Origin: Odontesthes bonariensis
Lineage: Eukaryota; Chordata; Actinopteri; Atheriniformes; Atherinopsidae
Assembly: GCF_027942865.1 (NCBI RefSeq)
Contig: NC_134509.1
Span: forward strand, 9,383,754 to 9,447,753
DNA length: 64,000 nucleotides
Direction of reading: 5' to 3'
A program made the translations under genes and the position numbers. Positions 11,371 to 23,200 of this stretch are shown piece by piece (within the stretch, counting starts at the first letter, position 1; each line of letters starts with the position of its first letter). The notes under the pieces are model-generated. The model was not told where the DNA came from. It worked only from the letters and a program-made list of their open reading frames with translations, and made no database searches.

Positions 11371-14300
11371 ACTGGGGGTTGAGCGAGTTTTTTTTAGTAA
11401 AAAAGTTACAAAAAAAACAGCAAAAACTGTGAAGTCGCGTTTTTTTTTGCCTTGTAAATTCACAAAATAACTTAATTTAAAAGTTCTGAAAAAGTGTAAG
11501 CCGTAGCTGTCAACATTTGTTCTCAGCCAAGCACATGAGTTTGCTGAAGTTTGATCAGTCACTGTCACAATTAACCTCGGTCTCCTTAAAAAGGTCATCA
11601 TCACGGACACACACATGGCAGGAGGAAGTTATGAATGGGGGAATTAACAAGCCAGAATTTGTTCAGGAAATCCGCAGTTATTACTCAAAACATACTGACT
11701 GAGATAGTGAAAATGATGTCTGAGGGCCTTTGGGTGGGGGTGTAGTGATTTATAACCTCAGCCTCCCTAATGACACCTCACCAGCTCTGTAGTTTTCACA
11801 CAAACACGTTCTTTGATCATAGAATTATTTTAGGAGTCAAATTTAAATTACTCTAAGGCCAATTGTATGCTGCACCAGAAATGTATAGTGTGTTTTTTCA
11901 TTGCCTTACTCAAAGTTTTTTCATGTATGTTAGCATGGACACACGTGATGGGGTTGGCCAACCAAGTGGAGTGTGAAGACATTTAAATGATAGTTGCTAT
12001 GGAGACGGCAAAGTAAAGACATTAGAGCATCTTAACTTCTCCCTTGCACTTGTTCAGATGTTTTATTTTTATTTTCATGAAACAGCCAATATCAGCCAAA
12101 GGGGTCAAATGTAGCCAGTGTGTTTTTCCCTATTTACTCTATGATGCACTGGACAACCTCCCATCAGTGCTCTCAGGATACACATAGGAAATGTAAATGA
12201 TTTATAGGACACCACACACACATACACACCATTTCAAAGAGCTTTCAGCAAAAGTCGATGTCATTTTTCAAACGAGGCTTGTCTCATCTCAATTTGTTGT
12301 TACTGCTAATGTATGTGTTTCTGGGAGGGTTAAGAGAAGTAGAGGATTATCATTCCATTGTTATCCACATCTCATGTCATTGTGATGGGTATCTGGATAG
12401 GCTTAAAGAGAAAATGTACATCACACATATTCACATATATCACATTAGCATAAGCTGAGAAAAAATGTATGAGTTTCAGTGGATTTTGACTATATGTGGT
12501 GCATGTGCATGCATAGAGCCATATTCTTTATATGGAGCCACATTTTATGGTTGCCATACCAACGCAGATATTGGTTTTTTTGCAGCATACATGTGCCGTT
12601 CGGGGGCATGTTTGCTTTTTGTGTGTATACGTGTGTTTATGCCTCTCTGTATGCGACTCATCCTTTCCCTCAGAGAGCTCCTGTGTGTGCTATGGTGCTC
12701 CCAAGAACCCGGGTGGCAAAATCCCATATGGGATCGTGGGAAGGGTTGCAGAAGGGTTCCCAGAGAGTCCGAAGGCTCTGCTGGGCTCGACTGCACTCAT
12801 TTCCTCCACTCCCTTTTACTCTCACACCACAACAAGCTCGCCCTGCTTTTAATCCTAGTTTGCCTCTCTTCCTTGCTCTCTCCCTCCTTCTTTCCCATGT
12901 TCATCACCTCCCACCCTCGGTCATTCACTTTCTATTCCCCTGCTAATGAACCAGGACGTGTGTCTGTAGATGTGTGCGTATAAGAGGAGAGGGAGGGGAA
13001 ACACTGATTGGCACTTGGGTGAGTGTCCTTGCCTGGTGCAGGGGTTTAAAAATCTGGCTGCATGGTGAGACGCTCTTTCCTCTCTGTCTCTCTCTATCCA
13101 TGTTGAGTGCCTGCCAGGCTTAGTTAAGGGGACTGAAAGGCAGCGTCCCCCCCACTTCAAAGCCATCTCCTCTGGCAGTGTTTAGCCATGCCATTCGTCT
13201 ACATGTGCACTAACACAAACACATGCGCGCACACTTGAATACTCGAGGGCAGGAAAGCGAGCCAAAAAAGCTTCCTTGGAGGGTTAGATCTGGAGAGGGA
13301 AGAGAGGAAATGAAGGCGCAGATGGATGATGTGATGAGGTGGAATGAAGTGAGTGAATGATGAGATTAGCTGGAGAAGTAAAAGTGGAGACAGGAGACGG
13401 ACAGAGGAGACAGAGGCAGAGTGAGGATGGCTGCTCCTATAGAACATCAGCAGCAGGACACACACATGCCTAATTGGGAGTATAAATACACACAGTGTGT
13501 GCATTCCACACTGTAGGCAGATGTCATTTTCCTAACAGTGCTGCAGAAATACACAATATTTAAGCATTATATTGAGCAACATCAGTTTTAATTATGAAAG
13601 TACAATCCCCTAGATGGAAAGAAATTGGCATAAGCTGTGTGAAACGCCGACATAACGTCACGTTCGGTTCCCAAAATGTCTGAATACAGCTCCACATCGG
13701 CACCAGCATCATCATCACTACCTAGATGAGAGGAGGGCCTAAGTGCTGGCAGGTGATGAAGTTTGGTACTGGGTAGGTAGTCTACAGGGAACTAAAGTCT
13801 ATAAATCTTTATAAGAAAAAAACAGAATAGATGAACCTTTTAACTTAACAAAAGAAAAAAGACGTATGAGGAAAAATCCCTCTTTCAAGACAGAGAAAAT
13901 CAATAAAGATCAGCATCAGTAAGAAAGGAGAAAAAAAAAAAAGAATAACACTGTTACACAGCTAAATTGCAAATGTGTCAAAATTATTGATCAGAGAAGA
14001 TGAACCATCCACCAGCGCTTCGCACAGAGGGACTTGACCGAGACTTGAAAGACACGCAGCACGGACACACTAAAGATGATTTACGATTATCCTTTTTTTT
14101 TTTTTTTAGGTCATCCAGTCTTGGCATTTGTTTGTCTACACGCCACATTTTCTTATAGTTCTCCCAGAATTGATTTCTGGAGTTTCTCTCAGGCTCTCTC
14201 TCTCTTTCTCTCTCTCTCTCTGTTTGTTCCTGAGAGAAAATGTGTGTGGAACATTGCATTTGAGCCCAGCGGGTTTTGCAACCGCCAAGGCTTTTGATAC

Positions 14301-15086
14301 ACACGCACTAACGCATATACTTCCATGCCACTAAAAGAGTTAGATTCCTCCTCTAACTGTGAGGTTGTAATTGGGCCGTTGTTGGCTTCGGCTTGGATTA
14401 GACTTCTTTGTGCTCTAGGGCCATTCCTGCCACTTCTGCTGTTAAATTAAAAGCTCAAGTGCGGTTCTTCCTCTTTTAAATTAAATGCTGGTTTGGGAGC
14501 TACAATGGCTGATAATTCACAGAGCAGCTATACTTTGGTAATTAACCAAACACACGCGCACACATGCACTGACATACAGTATATACCTCTTCAGCTTTTG
14601 ACTGGAAAATAAGACTCCACAGTCGTTTATTTTTCAGGGTGGAGCCATCCAGGAATCCCTGCTTTGTTTCTTATTGTTGGTGTAGACACAAGAAAACCCA
14701 TTGCCTTTATGGGTCAGAGAAAATGACTGTGTGTCCTATGGGCTTAGCTCCTACAGTGCTTTAATTGGCATACTCTGTGTTTAAATGGGCTAAATTTATC
14801 CGTCCGTTTGCTCCTAGTAATTGGACCATTAAAGAGCTTTTGTGTGTTCCTGGCAACATACACTAACCCTGCTAAAAAGTGAAGGAGGGTGAATTGGTGT
14901 GAGGAAATGGTACAAAGGAAAATGTGGTTGCATGGAAAAGGCGCAGAGCAGCCGGCGCGGCTCCCTCCACACAGCTGTCTCTGTGTCTTGAACAAAAGAG
15001 AATCGACACCAACACATCCACTCAAAGCTTCTGTCTCCTCTTTGCAGCTTTTTCTGTTTGTGTTTGTATTAATGCCTTTCTTTCTT

Positions 15087-15131
<45 letters not shown>

Positions 15132-17212
15132 GACGTCCAACAGCAGCGCAACACTGTCCTCGTGCGTGTCGTTGGAGCCGTGCGTGTGCCCAGAGGAGTG
15201 TATGTTCACCGCTTTGTCCCATGCTGACGTCACCTTCCACAAGATGGAGGGTTACCTGAGGACCAGACAGCTGTGTGACGTCATACTGGTGGCTGGAGAA
15301 AGGCGGATACCTGCGCACAGGTGAGGGTGTGCAGAAGAGCTTTGGGTTGTTTTCTAAGTTGAACCGTCCGTCCACAAACACAAGGTTACATGCACCACAA
15401 AATGGATGCAGTTTGGAAAGAATCTTTCAAACGAAGCAGACAGTCATGCTCATGAGAAGTCCTTTTTTTAATTATCATAGTATATCTGTACTTTATGTAC
15501 CATAGTCAGCAGAGTCTCTGAGTCATGCATCACTCACTGCACACAAACAAACGGACACGGCCCCCACTACCCTGTTCCTTTTTCTGCTTCTCTCTGGGCA
15601 CGTGGCCACCGGTGTAGCAGCAGGGTCCATCTGTGCGAAAAGAAAGAGACAGAAAAGTGGTCCTCCACATCAGAAAGACTCCTTTTCTCTCACTGCCTTC
15701 CTCTTCTGCCTCATTTGATTCAGTCCTCCAGGCGCAGATGGTGACAAACAAAGACCCCGCTGTACAAGAATCCTAATGGTGGATGTGAGAGAGTGTGTCG
15801 GCAGCTGAAGTTGTTGTGTTGTGTTGTGTACGTGTGCTGTGTCTGTTGTGTTTGCGCGAGAAAGAAGGTAGGAGTAAGACATCTCTGTTGGAAAGTGGTT
15901 GTTTTGTTTGCAGATGATTTATTGTACACCATGTGTACGAAAACACGCGCCCTCTTTGTCTCCTTCTTTGTCGTCTTACATTTACAAGCAGATGCAATGT
16001 ACATTCTGAATGGGCTACTTTCACCGTACAGAGTCCCTGATTTCTTTGGAGTTTGGTGCAAAGTGTGCGCTTTGAGCAGAGAAACTTTTTGTGTATGAAA
16101 AATGCTGCACACAATTGAACTTTTTGTCTTAGTCTTTGGCAGCACTGCAAACAAATGCATTGCTTTGCTAATCTATTTTTGTATTCCCAACTAAAAACTC
16201 CTCAAAGGCCACTGTGAAGGATTTTCAGTAAGTAAGCCATTGCCTCATTTTACCATTACTGCAGATCAGGGGTTATGCTTGCATGCTAGCCCAGCTCAGG
16301 TGTCTGTGATCCGCTGTGGGGGAGACAGTACTGCACGGCCCTTCAGAGAAGCTAGAGCGAGGTAGCTGTGTGCTGCACTTTAACAGAGATTTTACAAGGT
16401 TGGTTTTACAAGACAAATAACTTGGAGGGTGATTACTGCTTGTCTGGCTTTGCAAATGCACATTTGGTCTACCTCAGCACGCTGTTAAAGAGCAGCGCAA
16501 AGATACTGTAGGAACTTTTCCACCGGACCATTCGGGACTGTTTCAGGAGTCGTGGATCGTTTCAGTAAACACTGTTGAATGTATCGTAGTAAATCGTAGT
16601 AGTTGAGATAACTTGCTAATGTTCGTCCTGGAAGTTGCTGAAGATTCAGGATAATCCACCTAATAGTTGTTGAGATATTTTTCTCAAAACCAAGAATGTG
16701 GTGGTTACCAAAATAATTTAAAAGTTGTTCAGACATTTCATGGCAGGCCCACTAACTGACTAAGTCGGCTGACGTGTTGCAATCCCTACAGTCACGTCAT
16801 CATTGTGATTAAGCTGCTCTGTCAGTCCTTCCTTTATACCGACATACTTCAGTACATGTCGAGAAAAGTCACAAGATTTAAGTAAGTCCCTCATGACTCG
16901 CTTGTTCTTTCCCCCCTTTCTGCGTACTGTGGATGTGCTGCTTGTTACAGGAACGCCATAAGTGGAAAAAACAAGCGCAGTGTTCAGTTTCCAGCTCTTG
17001 CCCTCTTTTCCTGAGTTTAACTTGTCTGTTTCCTGCTCTCTTCTCTCAGGCATTTTGTCTTCTTTCTGCCAGCTCGTAACAGTGCGACACACCAACTGAC
17101 CCTCCTGCCTCTATCCTCAGCACAGCGCATTTGTGTGTAAATAAGTCAGTACTGCGCATTATTTGTGTCACTCATAACAAGTCAGGGACTCACATGAAAT
17201 ATCAAAATGTGT

Positions 17213-17254
<42 letters not shown>

Positions 17255-20200
17255 AATAAGAAAAGAGATATCTGACTGGCATTCTGGCAGTACACCTTCC
17301 TGCTGACTGTAGTTTATTTTGACATCACTGTCTGCACAGTGCACACACACCTGGACCACACACACACACACACACACACGGCTATGCTTTGCTTCAGGCG
17401 ATCTGTCAAGGTCTCCGTGTCACCCTCAGTGAGATAAACACTCTCTGTGCATGCACACGCATGTTAAACTTACTTAAAACACACAAGGACATGCAACGTT
17501 GAAGGCACACCCTCACATGAGTCAATTCTGCAAGTGATGATGATTTTCATTATCAATTAATCCAAATGTTATTTCCTCAATTAGAACTGGAATCCAAGGT
17601 GGTGCGATCAATAAAGTTTAGAGCGCCATAAACGAGAAAAGCTCACGATCCTGAAGAAGCTGGATCAAGGTCACAGTTGGTATTTTTCCCTCTAAGATTA
17701 CTTTGTTAAACAAACTGGGTGTTAACTCGTTTACTGCTTAACTTCTTACTTCTTACTGGCGTTTTGCATCCTTCAGCTGTAGAGATGTCTCATTTACAGA
17801 GACAAGCTAAGGACATGCTACTAATTTGATGTTTAGTTCTTTTTGATACTTTTTTAACCATGATATGCGAGTGTTAAACTTCATGATGACTTTAAACGGT
17901 AATGGACTGTTGCAGAAGGGAATTAATTAACTGTCTTACGAGTGACATTTAGATAATGCCTCTTTCTCCTTCATCTCCTCTGTGTTCCATTATGCCACAT
18001 AACATCTCTGACAGACCCCTCGGGCAGTAAATTTGACATTGACCTTATATTAAGGGTATGTGCCTTCCTCGCTGGCTTTGTCTCTCCTTCTTAAGTTCAC
18101 CTGTTGTGGGTGACACGTGCAAACTTGAAAATTTCTGCGGACTTAACACAGTCTGTGGCAGCGGACTGTAGCAGAAACTGGTGCAGCGTCCCTTTCAAGG
18201 AGAGCGTAACCAAGGTTGTTTTTTTTTTCTGTGGGGAAAAAATAGCAATGTTCCCTTAATCCCACCAGCAATCAGCTTTTGAAAACGTGTAACAGACACA
18301 CTCATTGAAAGTTACGTTTTTTTTAAAGAAGCAGTCTTTTATGATGCTCTCACTGAAAGGCTTGTGTGCATCACTACTAATCAACATGAAATTTGTGGGG
18401 TGGGTCAGAGCCGAGGAGCAGAGCTACGCTAATCGAGGCAAATGCCTAATAACCAAACAAACACGTGCCTTGTATTAGTGGCTTGCTCGGATATCTTCAT
18501 CATACTTTGTGAATATGGCAAGGAGTTATTTGTGCCAACATTTAATTGCGGCGTATCCCATAGGTTCGGGGCTTTTGTGACGGTGTGTGACATGATGGCA
18601 GTTTAATGAAGTTCTCTAAGGGCCTCGCATACGGGCAGCGGTGAAATCTGACAGAAAACAGTTGTTTGCCAAAATAGGAAAGCCTTTACTCCAAATGACG
18701 TCTCTTTACAAACATATGAATTTATTACATTAAGTGTTGAGGTGCAAAAGAAGATTACACTGCAGCTACTTCAATAATTTAATCTCTTTTTAGGCCTTGT
18801 TTGACCAAAAATAGGTCCAAAACGGCTCAGAGTGATTCTAAATTTAAATCAACCAAGCAAAGAGCAAACAGTGCTGCAAAATGGGAGTCTGAAAATAAAA
18901 AATTACATAAAATATTTAATGACTCATGAATGAACGAGTGGAAATTGTGGCCTTTAGTTTAAACTCCAAACCTACAGACATGAGAAAAAGATGCTTTTAT
19001 GTATCAGGACATAATGAAAAGTCATCTGGTCTAAACTAGAGCTTAAATTTAGGGAATTACAGCCTCAGATGAACAAGAACAAAGGACATATTGCGCAATT
19101 TGAACGCACCACAAGACTTCTAGGTCCTTTGGGCAGACTATACCAACGTGTGGATGTTTGGTCATAATGCACAGCTCCGTGTTTGGTGAAAACCTAAACA
19201 CAGCACAAACACTTGGGTGATGATTTGGGCTTGTTTTGCAGCCGTTTAGTCCACCATGAACTCCTCTATATACCAAAGTGTTCTAGGGTCAAATAGGAGG
19301 CCATCTTTCCAAAGCTCAACTGAAATCGGATCATGCAACGGCACAATGATCCCGAATGCAGCAGTAAACAGAATGACTGACAAAGAAAAGAATCAAGGTT
19401 TTGCAGTAGTCCAGTCAAAAGCCTCACCTGGACCTGACTGAAATGCTGCGGTTGGACCTTAAGAGAGTTGTGTAGGAAACAAATGCAGCAAACCTCAGTG
19501 AGCTGGCTCAACGCTGTAAATTTCCTCCACAATAATGTGAGAGATTGGTAACATCATGTAGAAGACAAATACTTTAAGTTATTGCTATTAAAGGTGGTTC
19601 TGCAAGCTGTTGAATAAAAAAATGTTTATTTTTACACATTTTCTTTATTCATACTTTAGTTTAGTTGTTTTTTTAAATAAGTAATGACATTGTAAAATAT
19701 CATTGTGTTGTCCATCTGAGGTTTTATTTACCCAACTTTAAAGGAAAACGCCGGAAAGTTTCAAATTTACTATTTTCCCTGGTACATGTTCCCCAAAATC
19801 GATTTCTCACCTTGTTTACATTTGTCAGCCCGAGAGAGTAACATTCGCGAATGTTTGAAATTCAAGTTATACCGCTCTGGCTCTCCCTCCCTAGCGCCGC
19901 CATGTTCACTCAACATGACGACGTTTTCCTTTAAGGCCTGGTAAGACCAAGATGTTTTATATATATTTATATATATAGATTAACCGAGGTTGAACCTTTC
20001 TGTTTCACTTGACTTTTTTTCCCCCACTTGATTGCTCTGGTTTCATCTCTGTTTCATCTCACTGTCTATTGTGGACGAGTATTTTCCCTTGACTTCTACA
20101 CTTAAACTGCTGTACGTACTGGCACACAAGGCTCGTCCTCGTCCAACATCAAAGAAAATCCATATTTTCTGTGACTTTTAGTTATCACTTCTGTTCAAAA

Positions 20201-23200
20201 CCTAAATGCATCTTTCTTAACCAGACACATGTATTCCAACGGATCTCCTCACTGTATAAGAGTTTTTTTTCTTTTCTTGAATTTGTCACCCATTTGTAGA
20301 AGACAACATACGGTATTAATCATCTTTCTTTAGCCACAAAACAGCACTAACTGTTATGTGTAACTTATGATATGGTGGAAGTAAGAGCTTCAGAGGCTGC
20401 TTGACCAGCCCACAAGCTTTTTAGTTTGCTGTCTTTTATATAACTTCTCTTTGCTGACCTGTTTACAAGCTGATTCTGTTCTGCCTCGCCCGCTCGTGTC
20501 ATCATCTCCAGGCTGTCCTTTCCCTCTGTTCTGCAGCTTTTCCCTTTCAGGTTAGGTTCATCCAATCAACAAGGTCAGACTGGTCTGTTCCTCCATTACA
20601 GCTGTCCATCCTCTCAGACTGATGCCCGACTCTATCTTCTCTCACAGGCTGGTCCTCTCATCTGTGTCAGACTACTTCGCTGCCATGTTTACCAGTGATG
20701 TGCGGGAGGCCAAGCAGGAGGAGGTGAAGATGGAAGGAGTAGACCCCGATGCCTTGTGGGGTCTAGTTCAATATGCATACACAGGTACACACGCATTTAC
20801 TTTCTTTGCCAGAAAGACTTTAGCAGAGAATGTTTTATTTTTCTCTTTTGCTAGCGTGAACATCACATTTATATTTGTTGTTTTTAAACAGATCCACTAC
20901 TTTCTCTTTGGTTTATGGTAGAATGAAGCACAAATTGTGATTTAGTTGTTATTTATTTTATTTTTTGTAAGATTTGATCTCTACATCAAATGGGCTTGTT
21001 GCTGTGCCACAAAGCGGATATGATCATTGAGAAGCACACACGGTGTTGCCGTTTTCACGAGATGAGTTGTAATTGTTAACAAGTCGGCAGCAAATGGTCT
21101 TAATTCCGTTATGAAAACTGTAAGTGTCCGTGCACATTTATATACTGGGAGTGAGATTATGGTTTAAACTAGCGATAGATTAAGTAACCATGATCAGTCG
21201 GGCCAAATATTTGAGTCATCCAAAGATTCTGGATTATTAAAGAAAATGTTGATGAATTAAGAGTGCAGGCATCCATATCGGTGTAGCCTCTGTGGAACGA
21301 TGTGTTTGATTACCCACAGACATGTGCTGAGATAAAAAAAAGATGTCTAAAGAAAGTAGACTGCGGACAGAATACAGAATACGGTTTTCTTAAGGACATA
21401 GAGTCTATGTCATAGACCAGGGGTCTTCAACGTTTTACAGGCCAGGGACCCCCAAACTGATGGAGAGTTGGAGCAGGGACCCCCCTACTATTTATATGGC
21501 ATACAATTGTGTTTTATATTTAACGGGGCCTAGTGCCGTGTATAAACATAGGTCCTCTGTTATTGTACATTCAATACTAAGCTATTCAAATAATACACAA
21601 GTTAATATATTCATGTTTTTATTTTAAACATGTGCAAGGTACAGGGTGGCCGTGCCACTGCCTTTTATAAACAAACATCTTGCATACAACACTGAGCTAT
21701 TCAAATAATCCAGAGATTTTACCTTTAACCCCCTGGAGTCTAAGGCTTTTTCAGAGACTTTGAGGCAGTTGTCACCACCTTGACATTTTTAATTATTTCA
21801 ACTAACTGTAAACATCAATGCAAAAGTGACACATATGGTTGTGTTCTGAAAAGCCTAACAAAAAACAATATGACATTGAAGTGAATGTAATACAAACAAG
21901 TTTTATTTAAATTGAGGGGAAACACAACTGTACAAAAAAACAAGTTTTAGAGGTCTTCAAACAGTGCAAGAAAACACACTATAAATATATCTAGCCAAGA
22001 CTTTTGAAGGTTGAACCTTGTAAACAAAAGTGTTGGCTGCATAAAAGTAAAAAGTGCAGTCAGAAATGTTTTTTTGTTTTCACACAAACTGTAAAAAAGT
22101 TATTGTAACTCAAGACAGTGTCTCTGTTAGTTGAATACTAATTAGATGGGTGTGTAACACCCCTGATTCCCCCCACCCCACCCCCCTGTCACTCTCCATG
22201 TGATAATTGTCTGTCACTGGCAGGACATTGCTGCCTTCCCCCACCTGCTGGCTGAGGCTGCGGCTACACAAAAACGTTTTTCACTGTAAACAATACTTTT
22301 TCTTATCGTTTCGCTGTCGCGGCCACACGGAGCCGGTGTTCCCACTACCCCAAAACGATAGTTTTTGAGAACGGGTTCCAGAGTGGGAAAGTTTGAAAAC
22401 GAGGCCGTTTCGTTTCCATTATTACAGCGAAAACGTTTTTGCGTCAGTGAAACGTTGACGCTGTGAGACTTCTCTATTGTCTCACAGCGTGGCGTGACAC
22501 AGTGGCGTGTGTACTGCATCGTTTCATCGTTTTCATCCGTTTTCGTCTGGACCTGAGTCTTTACCGCAGCGTTGCCGTGTGGTTGCAAGAATTTTCGTAC
22601 CCGTTTTAAAAAAAAAACTTGTTTCGTTTCCGTGTAGCCGTAGCCTGAATGGGGCATGTTCTCACCTGTGAATAGCCACTCAATCACCTGGTACTTTACA
22701 TGTGAATAGTGATAGGTGTGGCCTAGGAAGCTGCTGCAGTCTGAGACTACAGAAAATCCAAAGATTTTTGTTCACTCTCTTTAAAAAGGGCCACCTATAT
22801 AATTTATTTAATATATATATATTTGAAAACTAGAAGTTTCAAGGTTTTTAATGGTATCACTTATATGTTTGAATGACAAAAACTCACAGAGTTACAGATG
22901 TGTTTTTGGAGATGTGTAAAAAAATCCTGCCGGCGGGATTTAGAGTCCAGAGTGTTTGCATGTAGATGGGACAATGAATCCTCAAACCATCTGTGGATGG
23001 CACATGTTTGCACACAATTTGTGAGAAAAAAACTGTTTGAAAAAAAAAAAATAAAAAAAATAATTTTTTTTTTTTTTTTTTTTTTTAAATCGTCTAATCA
23101 ACCAAAGATTTCGCGACCCCCCTGCAGTACCTCCGCGGACCCCCTGGGGGTCGCGGACCCCCTGTTGAAGACCTCTGTCATAGACGGTTCAGATACAAAA

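Larger units (their letters stand above)
15321..20647 (+). other. klhl5 intron 2
   Basis: A 5.3-kb intron with no supported exon. It holds a possible interspersed-repeat fragment near 16.6 kb, GT/CA tracts near 17.2-17.4 kb, and a Tc1-like relic carrying a TTAA MITE (19.05-19.98 kb). The remainder shows no recognisable structure. Confidence 0.75.
21418..23177. mobile_element. Large non-autonomous hAT element with perfect 8-bp TSD
   Basis: Termini CAGGGGTCTTCAAC and GTTGAAGACCTCTG are inverted, with one mismatch. They are flanked by the identical 8-bp repeat TCATAGAC (21410-21417 and 23178-23185), as expected for hAT. No transposase frame is present. Subterminal sequence near both ends repeats the GGACCCCC wording typical of these non-autonomous copies. 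Inside are an apparent piggyBac-type element and a further inverted-repeat element, each listed separately. Confidence 0.85.

Noticed and set aside
12465-12983. Overlapping open frames of 106-172 codons in three frames within klhl5 intron 1
   Set aside because: Low-complexity composition, no domain, and open in all three frames at once, which points to stop-poor sequence rather than a gene.
22214-22687. 157-codon minus-strand frame in the hAT element
   Set aside because: It coincides with the inverted-repeat element and shows no transposase motif.
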